Shown piece by piece: positions 35,620 to 46,332 of a DNA stretch of 64,000 nucleotides. Source of the DNA: Vicingus serpentipes (lineage in GTDB: Bacteria > Bacteroidota > Bacteroidia > Flavobacteriales_E > Vicingaceae); assembly GCF_007993035.1 (NCBI RefSeq), contig NZ_VOOS01000001.1, forward strand, positions 124,001 through 188,000, written 5' to 3'. The notes below the pieces were generated by a model that saw only the letters and a program-made list of their open reading frames with translations, had not been told where the DNA came from and made no database searches. Every line of letters starts with the position of its first letter. Position 1 is the stretch's first letter. A program made the translations under genes and the position numbers.

Positions 35620-36420
35620 ATGAAAACTCAAAATTTATTACTTACTGCACTTTTAATTAGTGCTTTTGCATTTTTACCATCTTGTTCAAAAGATGACGAT
35701 AATCCTACTCCAGTTGTTACTGTCCCAACTTCACCTGCGGCAACATCTGCTAACTTAACATTTGATTTTACACATAATTTTGATGGAGCAAATGTTTCTT
35801 CGGCTAACTTTAATCAATTTGATTTTATCACTCTTAATGATGATACTTTAAATTTAACAAAGCTTCGTTATTTAATTTCTGACATTAGACTTTTCAAATC
35901 TAATGGAGATAGTGTTTTAATTGATGGTTACCAACTAGTTGATGTAACCAATAACACAGGGCTAACGTACTCTCCAACTGACGACATCCCAACTGGGTCT
36001 TATACTGGCATATCGTTTACTTTTGGTTTTGATAGCTTAGATAACACTGGGAACTATGCCGATTTAAATTCTACAAGCTGGAATTGGCCTGCAATGATTG
36101 GTGGTGGTTACCACTTTATGCAAATGGAAGGTAAATACAAAGATATGGGTAGTGAAATTGGATATGCTTACCACATGGGTACAGCTAGTCCAAGTTCTGG
36201 AGTATTTGAACAGAATTATTTTAGAGCTGATTTAGGAGCAATAAACATTACTGGAGATGCAACTATAGAAATTAAAATGAATATTGCTGAATGGTACAAA
36301 AACCCTTACACATGGGACTTAAATGCTATGCACAGCATGTTGATGCCTAATTATACTGCTCAAAAAAGCATGTACCAAAATGGCCATTCTGTATTTAGCT
36401 TAGGAACTGTAGTTCAATAA
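35620..36420 (+). CDS. MbnP-like copper-binding lipoprotein
   Basis: The 266-residue protein has a lipoprotein signal (FLPSC, Cys22), and SKDDD after the Cys resembles the surface-export signal of Bacteroidota lipoproteins. The body (about 45-266) matches the MbnP family: an FDFTHNFDG start, LRYLISDIRLF, and the hallmark W154-N-W156-PAMIGGGYHFMQMEGKY block, with His-containing AYHMG downstream. MbnP proteins bind copper. In characterised pairs a Trp is oxidised to kynurenine by the partner di-heme enzyme MbnH, which is encoded next here. Which Trp is used in this protein is not known. No methanobactin precursor or biosynthesis gene is visible in the window. Confidence 0.85.
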   Translation: MKTQNLLLTALLISAFAFLPSCSKDDDNPTPVVTVPTSPAATSANLTFDFTHNFDGANVSSANFNQFDFITLNDDTLNLTKLRYLISDIRLFKSNGDSVLIDGYQLVDVTNNTGLTYSPTDDIPTGSYTGISFTFGFDSLDNTGNYADLNSTSWNWPAMIGGGYHFMQMEGKYKDMGSEIGYAYHMGTASPSSGVFEQNYFRADLGAINITGDATIEIKMNIAEWYKNPYTWDLNAMHSMLMPNYTAQKSMYQNGHSVFSLGTVVQ

Positions 36421-36428
36421 TATTTTTA

Positions 36429-36457
36429 AAGCAGCGTTAATTTAATTAACGCTGCTT
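36429..36457 (+). promoter_or_regulatory. Intercistronic hairpin between mbnP-like and mbnH-like genes
   Basis: A perfect 13-base stem AAGCAGCGTTAAT/ATTAACGCTGCTT has loop TTA but only a broken T-run after it. It could be a leaky terminator or an mRNA-stabilising element setting the MbnP:MbnH ratio. TAACTTTA just after it (36457-36464) is one base off a TAnnTTTG promoter. Confidence 0.6.
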
Positions 36458-36469
36458 AACTTTACTTCT

Positions 36470-37690
36470 ATGAAAAAGTTTATTTCATATTTTTTAATAC
36501 TAGGATTTATTACCCTTAATTATTCTTGTGCTAAAAAGGAAGGTTGTACAGATCCTGCATCACTTAATTATGATGCAGAAGCAGAAGTTAATGATGGAAG
36601 TTGCATTTATCCAAAAGAAGGCTGTACAGACCCTACATCATTAAATTATGATCCTAACGCACAAATTGATAATGGTACTTGTATTTATTCTAATTCATCA
36701 GGCGCACCTACACCTTACGAACTAGAAATTCCTGTTTTATTTGCTCAAAATATTTTGCCACCAGTAATCCCTTCAGATAATCCGATGACATACCAAGGTG
36801 TTGCTTTAGGTAGAAAGTTATTTTTTGATCGAATTTTATCTGGAGATGGAACACAATCTTGTGCAAGTTGTCATAATCCACAACTTGCTTTTGCTGAAAA
36901 CTCAGCTTTTAGCATAGGAATAGATGGTATTCAAGGAACACTAAGTGCTATGCCATTATTTAATATGGCTTGGAATTGGGATAATAAATTCTTTTGGGAT
37001 GGAAGAGCAGCTGGGATTGAAGAACAAGCCTTAGGCCCTGTTGTAAATCCAATAGAAATGCACAATACATGGCAAAATGCAATTAACTCACTTCAAAACC
37101 ATCCTGATTATCCTCAATTATTTAATAGTGCTTTTGAAACTTCTGTAATCGACTCTTCTCTTGTAGTAAAAGCTATCGCTCAGTTCGAAAGAACTTTAAT
37201 TTCAAGCAATTCAAAATTTGATAAATTTTTAAGGGGTGAAGTTTCTCTTTCTCCTGCAGAAGCAAACGGGTTTAATATTTTTATGGATGAAAGTAGAGGA
37301 GATTGTTTTCACTGTCATGGAAATGCTAACAATCCGTTATGGACAGATAATGCTTTTCATAATAATGGTTTAGATGCAACATTTACTGATAATGGATTGG
37401 GTGATGTAACAGGAAACCCTAATGATAATGGTAAATTTAAAAGTCCATCGTTACGAAATTTAGCCTATACAGCTCCTTATATGCACGATGGAAGGTTTGC
37501 GACATTAGAAGAGGTAATTAACCATTACAGTGAAGGTTTAGTTAACTCCCCTACTATTGACCCTTTAATGAAAACTGTAAGTGCTGGAGGTGTTAATTTA
37601 TCTCCAAGTGATAAAGCAGATTTAAAAGCATTTTTGTTGTCTTTATCTGATGATGATTTTATAAACAATCCCGATTTTCAAGCACCATAA
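36470..37690 (+). CDS. MbnH-like di-heme peroxidase-family lipoprotein
   Basis: The 406-residue protein has a lipoprotein signal (LNYSC, Cys20) and two tandem Cys modules (residues 25-47 and 51-73). A di-heme cytochrome c peroxidase/MauG-type domain runs from about 80 to the end. The two heme-binding motifs are C131-A-S-C134-H135 and C279-F-H-C282-H283. FFWDGRA, LGPVVNPIEM and APYMHDGRFATLEEVINHY are typical of the family. Directly following an MbnP-like gene, it most likely corresponds to MbnH, which oxidises Trp in MbnP. An ordinary peroxidase is less likely given the pairing. The stop abuts the next gene's ATG. Confidence 0.88.
   Translation: MKKFISYFLILGFITLNYSCAKKEGCTDPASLNYDAEAEVNDGSCIYPKEGCTDPTSLNYDPNAQIDNGTCIYSNSSGAPTPYELEIPVLFAQNILPPVIPSDNPMTYQGVALGRKLFFDRILSGDGTQSCASCHNPQLAFAENSAFSIGIDGIQGTLSAMPLFNMAWNWDNKFFWDGRAAGIEEQALGPVVNPIEMHNTWQNAINSLQNHPDYPQLFNSAFETSVIDSSLVVKAIAQFERTLISSNSKFDKFLRGEVSLSPAEANGFNIFMDESRGDCFHCHGNANNPLWTDNAFHNNGLDATFTDNGLGDVTGNPNDNGKFKSPSLRNLAYTAPYMHDGRFATLEEVINHYSEGLVNSPTIDPLMKTVSAGGVNLSPSDKADLKAFLLSLSDDDFINNPDFQAP
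36542..36688 (+). repeat. Tandem 23-residue Cys module in MbnH-like protein
   Basis: Two copies of a GCTDPxSLNYDxxA...NGxCIY module (36542-36610 and 36620-36688) are separated by Pro-Lys-Glu. Each has two cysteines. Such modules are common in secreted Bacteroidota proteins and here act as a spacer between lipid anchor and heme domain. Confidence 0.85.
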
Positions 37691-37930
37691 ATGGAACGAA
37701 AAATTAAATTAATATGGGAATTTTATGGCCCAGATGCTGAACAAACAGCTAAACACCACCAAATACATTTAGAAGAATTTGCTAAAAAAGAAAATTTAAC
37801 GCTAGATATAGCCGGTGTTGAATATGTTACCGAAATGAAATGGTTAGCATATTTAATTTGTATGGAATCGGAAATGATTAAAGTTAGGGATGCTTTAAAA
37901 CCTCTTAGAGGTGAATTGTTTGAGGAATAA
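37691..37930 (+). CDS. 79-residue hypothetical protein downstream of MbnH-like gene
   Basis: Its ATG follows the stop of the di-heme protein with no gap, so it is cotranscribed and probably coupled. It is soluble and predicted cytoplasmic, without signal peptide. It has IKLIWEFYGPDAEQT, a His cluster KHHQIHLEEF at about 21-30, and an acidic C-terminus. I do not recognise a family. The His cluster could bind metal, but that is a guess. Its position makes it a candidate accessory factor of the copper cassette. Confidence 0.7.
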   Translation: MERKIKLIWEFYGPDAEQTAKHHQIHLEEFAKKENLTLDIAGVEYVTEMKWLAYLICMESEMIKVRDALKPLRGELFEE

Positions 37931-38013
37931 ATTCTCCAAGAATCATTAAAACTATCACCTAATTATTAAACACAACGTACATTTTACTGCTTTTAATAAG
38001 AACCCAATTTTAT

Positions 38014-38949
38014 TTATACAGGATTAACTATTTCAGCTTTTTTAACTTTTGGAATTAATTCCAAAACTGCATCATGAATTATTTTTTGAAGTTCGCTAGC
38101 CAATCTTTTTTTAACAAAGAATTTATGAGTTAACATACCTACAGAACGAGATGGAATTGGCATTTTGAATGCTACTATATTTTTCTTATCCTTATCAAAT
38201 ATTTCTAAAGAAGCTAAGTAAGGTATAATAGTCATTCCTTGATTGGCTTTAGTGAATCGCAATAAACTATCCATAGAGGCTGACTCAAATTCAAAATTTA
38301 TTTCAACATTTGGAGATTGGTCTGATAACTCACATATTTGATGAACTTGAGTTCTTAGACAATGACCTTCTTGCAATAACAAAAGCCTAGAATAATCTAG
38401 CTCATTAATTGATATTTTTGAAACCGATTTTTTATCTCGACAATCATAAACTAAAAAAGGCTCTACAAACAACTCCTTTTCAATTAGTTCACTATCTAAA
38501 ATAGGTAAAGCAAGTATTCCTATATCTAAAGACCTATTTTTAAGTGATTCTATAATTTGGGATGTTGGAATTTCTTTAACAATAATCTTAATCTTTTGAA
38601 ACTTTGTCGCAAAATCGGATAAAAATAAAGGCAAAAGATATGGAGCGATAGTAGGTATAATTCCAATCTTTAACTCTCCAATCATTTCTCCTTTCAATTC
38701 TTGAATTACATTTTCTAACTGACTTATTTCATTATTAATAACCCTTAATTTTTGTATAATTTCTAAACCTTCAGTCGTAATTGAAACTGGCTTTGTTTTT
38801 CTATTAAATATTTTCATTCCTATTTCACCTTCAAATCTAGCTATCATAGTACTTAAAGTTGATTGTGTTATAAAACATCTTTCTGCTGCCTCCTCAAAAT
38901 TCTTTGAATCGGCAACTGCTAACACATACTGAAATTGCTGAATATTCAT
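38014..38949 (-). CDS. oxyR: LysR-family peroxide regulator OxyR
   Basis: The 311-residue regulator has an N-terminal winged helix (EEAAERCFITQSTLSTMIARFE) and a periplasmic-binding-like effector domain. The redox pair C197 and C206 lies in EGHCLRTQVHQIC, with the same nine-residue spacing and flanking GHCLR as E. coli C199/C208. That identifies OxyR rather than a generic LysR. It senses H2O2 by forming a disulfide. It is divergent from katG across 106 bases that contain a candidate operator, the classical arrangement for a regulator and its target. Confidence 0.93.
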   Translation of the reverse strand: MNIQQFQYVLAVADSKNFEEAAERCFITQSTLSTMIARFEGEIGMKIFNRKTKPVSITTEGLEIIQKLRVINNEISQLENVIQELKGEMIGELKIGIIPTIAPYLLPLFLSDFATKFQKIKIIVKEIPTSQIIESLKNRSLDIGILALPILDSELIEKELFVEPFLVYDCRDKKSVSKISINELDYSRLLLLQEGHCLRTQVHQICELSDQSPNVEINFEFESASMDSLLRFTKANQGMTIIPYLASLEIFDKDKKNIVAFKMPIPSRSVGMLTHKFFVKKRLASELQKIIHDAVLELIPKVKKAEIVNPV

Positions 38950-38962
38950 AATTAAAACATAT

Positions 38963-39029
38963 TATTGATAATATCAATATTAGTATCACAAATATCGTTT
39001 TTATAAACAATAATATCTAATTAAATTTG
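38963..39029 (+). promoter_or_regulatory. oxyR-katG intergenic control region
   Basis: A 17-base palindrome TATTGATA-A-TATCAATA (38963-38979) lies 14 bases before oxyR. A further TATC half-site follows at about 38984. TAAATTTG at 39022-39029 is the likely katG -7 element, 26 bases before the katG ATG. The palindrome is a plausible OxyR operator; binding is inferred. Confidence 0.55.
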
Positions 39030-39040
39030 TATTGTAATAA

Positions 39041-41341
<2,301 letters not shown>

Positions 41342-41363
41342 GAAAATATAAACGATAATGAAT

Positions 41364-41400
41364 AAATAGCGGATTGGGTAATACTTAATTCGCTATTTTT
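41364..41400 (+). terminator. Terminator of katG
   Basis: Stem AAATAGCGGATT/AATTCGCTATTT (one G-T pair) with an 11-base loop, then TTTT. It lies between the convergent katG and recG. Confidence 0.8.
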
Positions 41401-41457
41401 ATTTAATAAAATGTACCTCTTTAAATATTTTTAGATATATCTATGTTTTTTAAGACA

Positions 41458-43566
41458 CTAAGAAATCCTACTCCAATTCACCTTATTTCTTTTCATGTTA
41501 TCCAATCCAGTAACCAATCGGTGATTGTTTTCTGATTGCAATTTAGGGTCTTTTTTAAGCACCTCTATTGCTTCATTTCTTGCCATTTGCAATACCTGTC
41601 CATCTTTAGCTAAATCCGCAATATTTAAATTTAACAAGCCACTTTGTTGTGTACCTTGTATATCTCCCGGACCTCTTAGCTTTAAATCTACTTCGGCTAT
41701 TTCAAAACCATCATTGGTTCTTACCATAGTTTCCATTCGCAATTTACTATCGCTAGAAAGCTTATTACCTGTCATTAAAATACAATAAGATTGTTCTGCC
41801 CCTCTACCCACTCTACCTCTTAACTGGTGTAGTTGAGACAAACCAAAACGCTCAGCACTTTCAATAATCATAACACTTGCATTAGGCACATTTACTCCAA
41901 CTTCTATTACAGTTGTGGCAACCATTATTTGAGTTTCTCCTTTTACAAATCGTTGCATTTCATATTCTTTATCTGCAGGTTTCATTTTACCATGTACAAT
42001 ACTTATGTTATAGTTTGGAGAAGGAAACCGTCTTGAAATACTCTCAAAACCATCCATCAAATCCTTATAATCCATTTTCTCGGATTCGTTTATTAAAGGA
42101 TAAACCACATAAATCTGCCTTCCTTTTTTTATTTCCTCTTCCATAAACCCAAAAACTCGCATTCGAGCTGAGTCAAACCGATGAGTAGTTGTTATTGGTT
42201 TTCTTCCTGGTGGTAGTTCATCTATTACAGAAATATCTAAATCACCATAAAAAGTCATAGCTAAAGTCCTTGGGATAGGTGTTGCTGTCATTACTAATAC
42301 ATGTGGTGGAATAGCCCTTCCCTTTCTCCATAATTTTGACCTTTGTTGCACTCCAAAACGATGCTGTTCATCAATAACAACATAACCTAAATTATCAAAC
42401 TTTACTTTATCTTCTAGCAGAGCATGAGTTCCTACTAAAATTTTTAATGTGCCGTTTTCTAAATCTTCATGAATTTGTCTTCTTTTAGCCGTTTTTACAG
42501 AGCCAGTCAACAATTCAATAGTAACATTCATTCCTTCCAACATTTCCATTAGCCCTTCATAATGCTGACTTGCCAATATCTCTGTTGGAGCCATTAAACA
42601 AGTTTGAAAACCATTATCAATAGCAATCAACATTGTTAATAAAGCAACAACTGTTTTCCCACTTCCTACATCGCCTTGTAACAATCTATTCATATGTTCT
42701 CCAGCACCAACATCTCTTCGTATTTCTTTTATTACTCTTTTTTGAGCATCAGTTAATTCGAATGCTAAGTTGTTTTTGTAAAATGTATTAAAGTTGTCTC
42801 CAACATTACCAAAAACATGACCTTTTATTTTTTCTGCCTTTATTACCTTTTGCTGCAATAAATTCAATTGTAAATAAAACAGTTCTTCAAATTTTAATCG
42901 AAATAGTGCCTTTTGCAACAATACTTCATTTTCAGGAGTATGAGCATTTATTATTGCTGCCTCTTTAGATATTAAATTTAATTTCTCAATTAATTCAAAT
43001 GGTAGAGTTTCAATTATCTTCCCTCTTAGTTGAGAAGTTAAATTCTTTTGAATTTTAAATATTCCTTTAGCATTTAAACCTTTAGCTGATAATTTCTCCG
43101 TGGTATGATAAACTGATTCTAGGGTTATTTTATTAGCTAACAAAGAATCACTTACCAAATCCAACTCAGGGTGAGTAATGTTATATGTATTCTTAAATAA
43201 AGTTGGTTTACCGTAAACAATATATTCTACATTTGGTTTTATTGATGAAGACAACCACTTAATTCCTTTAAACCATACCAAATCTATCTCGCCAGTTTCA
43301 TCATGGAATTTAGCTACCATTCGCTTAGCTCTTTTATCTCCAATAGTTTGTATTTGAGTAATCTTTCCCTTTAATTGAATAAATGCGGCATCAGAGTTAA
43401 TCTCGCTTATTTTGTAAATTTTAGATTTATCTATGTATCGAAAAGGATAATAATCGAGTAATTGAGCAAAGGTAAATATGCCCAACTCTTTTTTTAGTAG
43501 CTCAGCCTTTGCTGGTCCTACTCCTTTTAAATATTCTATAGATGTATCTAAAAATTGGTTTGACAT
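41458..43566 (-). CDS. recG: ATP-dependent DNA helicase RecG
   Basis: The 702-residue protein has an N-terminal wedge/OB domain (about 30-150, GPAKAELLKKELGI), an SF2 helicase core with Walker A GDVGSGKT, DEQHRFG as motif II, TATPIPRT, and the RecG-specific C-terminus (QLRGRVGRG, TNDGFEIAEVDLKLRGPGDIQGTQQSG). It regresses stalled replication forks and processes branched DNA. It is separated from the upstream aceF gene by a terminator only 15 bases from its ATG. Confidence 0.97.
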   Translation of the reverse strand: MSNQFLDTSIEYLKGVGPAKAELLKKELGIFTFAQLLDYYPFRYIDKSKIYKISEINSDAAFIQLKGKITQIQTIGDKRAKRMVAKFHDETGEIDLVWFKGIKWLSSSIKPNVEYIVYGKPTLFKNTYNITHPELDLVSDSLLANKITLESVYHTTEKLSAKGLNAKGIFKIQKNLTSQLRGKIIETLPFELIEKLNLISKEAAIINAHTPENEVLLQKALFRLKFEELFYLQLNLLQQKVIKAEKIKGHVFGNVGDNFNTFYKNNLAFELTDAQKRVIKEIRRDVGAGEHMNRLLQGDVGSGKTVVALLTMLIAIDNGFQTCLMAPTEILASQHYEGLMEMLEGMNVTIELLTGSVKTAKRRQIHEDLENGTLKILVGTHALLEDKVKFDNLGYVVIDEQHRFGVQQRSKLWRKGRAIPPHVLVMTATPIPRTLAMTFYGDLDISVIDELPPGRKPITTTHRFDSARMRVFGFMEEEIKKGRQIYVVYPLINESEKMDYKDLMDGFESISRRFPSPNYNISIVHGKMKPADKEYEMQRFVKGETQIMVATTVIEVGVNVPNASVMIIESAERFGLSQLHQLRGRVGRGAEQSYCILMTGNKLSSDSKLRMETMVRTNDGFEIAEVDLKLRGPGDIQGTQQSGLLNLNIADLAKDGQVLQMARNEAIEVLKKDPKLQSENNHRLVTGLDNMKRNKVNWSRIS

Positions 43567-43580
43567 GGAGCTAATTTAAC

Positions 43581-43610
43581 AAAAAAGCCCTCACCAAAAG
43601 GTAAGGGCTT
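43581..43610 (-). terminator. Terminator after pyruvate dehydrogenase genes
   Basis: On the minus strand the stem AAGCCCTTACC pairs with GGTGAGGGCTT (one mismatch) around a TTTT loop and is followed by a T-run. It isolates aceF from recG. Confidence 0.85.
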
Positions 43611-43633
43611 AGCACATTATTAATACTGTAATG

Positions 43634-45241
43634 TTAAATATTTGCTGAACCCAACAATAAAACTGGATTTTCCATCAATTGTTTAAATGTATTTAAGAAT
43701 GCTGCACCCAAAGCACCATCAACTACTCTATGGTCGCAGCTTAAAGTAACTTTCATTATATTACCTGGTACAACTTGTCCATTTTTTACAACCGGTACTT
43801 GACTAATACCGCCCACTGCCATAATACAAGCATCTGGTGGGTTAATAATCGCTGTAAATTCTTCAATACCAAACATTCCTAAATTAGAAATAGTAAACGT
43901 ACTTCCTTCCCAATCTTGTGGCTGCAATTGTTTATTTTTTGCTCTAGTAGCATACTCCCTCACTTCTCCCGAAATTTGAGATAATGTTTTACCATCAGCA
44001 AAACGAACTACAGGAACTAATAAACCTTCATCCACAGCAACTGCAACTCCAATATTTACATGTTCATTGTATCTAATTTTATCAGTTAGCCAAGATGAAT
44101 TTACTTTTGGATGTTGTTTTAAAGAAGCCGCAGCTGCTTTAATTACCATATCGTTAAACGATACTTTCACATCCATTATATCTTTAATCGATTTACGAGC
44201 TTCAATCGCATTATCCATATCGATAGATATAGTTAAATAGAAATGTGGAGCTGTAAATTTACTTTCTCCTAATCTGCGAGCAATTGTTTTACGCATTTGA
44301 GAAACTGGTACTTCTGTATATTTTTCAACTCCAACAAAGTTAGCTTGAACTGAACCACCACCACCTTGATGATTTTCAACATCTCTTTTTACAATTCTAC
44401 CATTATCTCCTGTTCCTTGAATTGAGTTTAAATTCAATCCTTTTTCTTCAGCTAACTTTTTTGCTAAAGGAGATATTTTTAATCTTCCATTTGAGTTATT
44501 AGTAGTAGATGTTGAAACAACTACCTGACTTGGTGAAGGTTTAACTTCAGCTACAGGAGCTTTTGCTCTTGAGCTTTCAAGTTGTTTATCCGAACTAGTA
44601 TCGGCATCATTATTTTGATTGTGCGCTTTTATTAGCGTTTCTATATCAGCTCCTTTTTCACCAATTATCGCTAAAATAGACTCTACAGGTGCGCTTCCTC
44701 CCTCTTCAATACCAATATGCAATAAAATTCCATCTTCAAACGATTCGAATTCCATTGTTGCTTTATCAGTTTCTATTTCAGCTAACAATTCTCCTGCAGC
44801 AACTTTATCACCAACTTTTTTATGCCATTTAGCTACAACACCATCGGTCATTGTATCACTTAATTTAGGCATTTTAACAATGTTAGCTTTAATTCCAGAT
44901 ATATCAATAGTCTCTGAAGTAACAGTTTCAGTTTTAACTTCTTCTTTAACCTCTTCTTTTGGTATAGAATTTCCACCTTCTAATAAAGCTGAGAAATCTT
45001 CTCCTTTTTTACCAAAAATAGCCAATACTGAATCAACAGGAGCTGTCCCTCCTTCTTCTACACCAATATACAATAAAGTTCCATCAACAAAAGATTCAAA
45101 CTCCATAGTAGCTTTATCTGTTTCAATTTCGGCTAATAAATCACCTTCATTAACAGTATCACCAATTTTTTTATGCCATTTAGCTACAACACCATCGGTC
45201 ATTGTATCACTTAATTTGGGCATTCTAACTATTTCAGCCAT
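43634..45241 (-). CDS. aceF: Pyruvate dehydrogenase E2 (dihydrolipoamide acetyltransferase)
   Basis: A 535-residue E2 with two lipoyl domains (about 1-80 and 120-200), each with the lipoylated Lys in EIETDKATMEF. An E3-binding domain (ISPLAKKLAEEKGLNL...GTGDNGRIVKRDV, about 255-290) and a C-terminal acyltransferase domain follow. The latter contains SCDHRVVDGALGA with catalytic His and Asp. It transfers the acetyl group to CoA as the core of the PDH complex. It lies 37 bases downstream of the E1-alpha gene. The two lipoyl domains are nearly identical at DNA level over their 5-prime part. Confidence 0.96.
   Translation of the reverse strand: MAEIVRMPKLSDTMTDGVVAKWHKKIGDTVNEGDLLAEIETDKATMEFESFVDGTLLYIGVEEGGTAPVDSVLAIFGKKGEDFSALLEGGNSIPKEEVKEEVKTETVTSETIDISGIKANIVKMPKLSDTMTDGVVAKWHKKVGDKVAAGELLAEIETDKATMEFESFEDGILLHIGIEEGGSAPVESILAIIGEKGADIETLIKAHNQNNDADTSSDKQLESSRAKAPVAEVKPSPSQVVVSTSTTNNSNGRLKISPLAKKLAEEKGLNLNSIQGTGDNGRIVKRDVENHQGGGGSVQANFVGVEKYTEVPVSQMRKTIARRLGESKFTAPHFYLTISIDMDNAIEARKSIKDIMDVKVSFNDMVIKAAAASLKQHPKVNSSWLTDKIRYNEHVNIGVAVAVDEGLLVPVVRFADGKTLSQISGEVREYATRAKNKQLQPQDWEGSTFTISNLGMFGIEEFTAIINPPDACIMAVGGISQVPVVKNGQVVPGNIMKVTLSCDHRVVDGALGAAFLNTFKQLMENPVLLLGSANI
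44816..45217 (-). repeat. 51-base exact direct repeat in the two lipoyl-domain segments
   Basis: Bases 44816-44866 and 45167-45217 are identical and encode the same part of each lipoyl domain (KLSDTMTDGVVAKWHKK). Identity at third codon positions suggests recent duplication or gene conversion. Confidence 0.9.
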
Positions 45242-45278
45242 GTTCTAAAAATTCTTTTTCGACTAGGGTCAGTAAATA

Positions 45279-46277
45279 TTAATCTTTTATAAAAGGGTAA
45301 TTTGGTTCAGCATATATATCTTCATACATAGCTTCTGGTTCTGGCAATGGAGAATCTTCTGCAAATTTAATTGCATCCTCTATTTGCTTTTTAATTTTAG
45401 CTCCTATTGCATCTATTTGCTTGTCAGTAGCATATTTGTTTTTCTTTATTGTTGCTAAAACTTTTTCAATCGGATCTTCACTTTGATATTTAGCTTCTTC
45501 CTCTTTTGTTCTATATTTTCGAGGGTCAGACATTGAGTGACCTTTAAAACGGTAAGTAATCATTTCTAACAAATATGGTCCTTTACCCTCTCTACAATGT
45601 TTTGCAGCTTTTGCAATAGCATTATGAACATCTTCAACATTCATGGCATCTACAGGTTCTCCTGGCATATCATAGCTTAAACCTAATTTATATAAATCAG
45701 TTACATTAGATGTTCTTTCTACTGAAGTACCCATCGCATACTGATTATTCTCTATAATGTATATCACAGGAATTTTCCATGTCATAGCCATGTTAAAAGC
45801 TTCGTGTAAAGCACCCTGACGAACAGCTCCATCTCCCATAGAACACATAGTCACAAAGTTGTTTCCTTTGTATTTATCAGCAAAAGCTAACCCCGTTCCT
45901 AAAGGAATTTGACCACCAACAATTCCGTGTCCACCAAAAACATTCTTGCTTACATCAAACATGTGCATTGATCCACCTTTACCTTTTGATAAACCAGTAG
46001 TTTTACCGTATAATTCAGCCATCATGTATTTAGGATCAGTTCCTCTACCTAATGGATGAGCATGACAACGATAAGCTGTTATCATTTTATCATCAATAGT
46101 TGTAGCTGATACTGCGCCAGCAACTACTGCTTCTTGACCTATATATAAATGTAAAAAACCACCAAACTTACGTTGTATGTATAGTTGACTTAGTTTTTCC
46201 TCAAACTTTCTCATTAAAAGCATAGACTCATACCATGATAAGTATTGCTCTTTTGAAAACTTATTATTTTTTGCCAT
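45279..46277 (-). CDS. pdhA: Pyruvate dehydrogenase E1 component, alpha subunit
   Basis: A 332-residue thiamine-diphosphate enzyme subunit of the alpha2beta2 type. The TPP motif spans GDGAVRQGALHEAFN to IIENNQYAMGT, and the phosphorylation-loop-like YRFKGHSMSDPRKYRTKEE is present. It decarboxylates pyruvate together with the beta subunit, which is not encoded in this window. It forms an operon with aceF and has its own promoter at 46297-46304. Confidence 0.95.
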   Translation of the reverse strand: MAKNNKFSKEQYLSWYESMLLMRKFEEKLSQLYIQRKFGGFLHLYIGQEAVVAGAVSATTIDDKMITAYRCHAHPLGRGTDPKYMMAELYGKTTGLSKGKGGSMHMFDVSKNVFGGHGIVGGQIPLGTGLAFADKYKGNNFVTMCSMGDGAVRQGALHEAFNMAMTWKIPVIYIIENNQYAMGTSVERTSNVTDLYKLGLSYDMPGEPVDAMNVEDVHNAIAKAAKHCREGKGPYLLEMITYRFKGHSMSDPRKYRTKEEEAKYQSEDPIEKVLATIKKNKYATDKQIDAIGAKIKKQIEDAIKFAEDSPLPEPEAMYEDIYAEPNYPFIKD

Positions 46278-46296
46278 GTTGAATTTATTAATCGTA

Positions 46297-46304
46297 CAAA
46301 TTTA
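46297..46304 (-). promoter_or_regulatory. -7 promoter element (TAAATTTG) of pdhA-aceF
   Basis: On the minus strand TAAATTTG fits TAnnTTTG and lies 19 bases before the pdhA ATG, within the 55-base gap after cdd. Confidence 0.5.
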
Positions 46305-46332
46305 TGATAAATGACCTATTTATTGAAGAAGT

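Noticed and set aside
36470-37690. Ordinary cytochrome c peroxidase assignment
   Set aside because: It is possible from the domain alone, but the adjacent MbnP-like gene makes an MbnH role more likely; kept as an alternative only.
44619-45248. 209-codon plus-strand open frame opposite aceF
   Set aside because: It mirrors the lipoyl-domain repeats and has low-complexity Ser/Ile composition; aceF on the other strand is certain.
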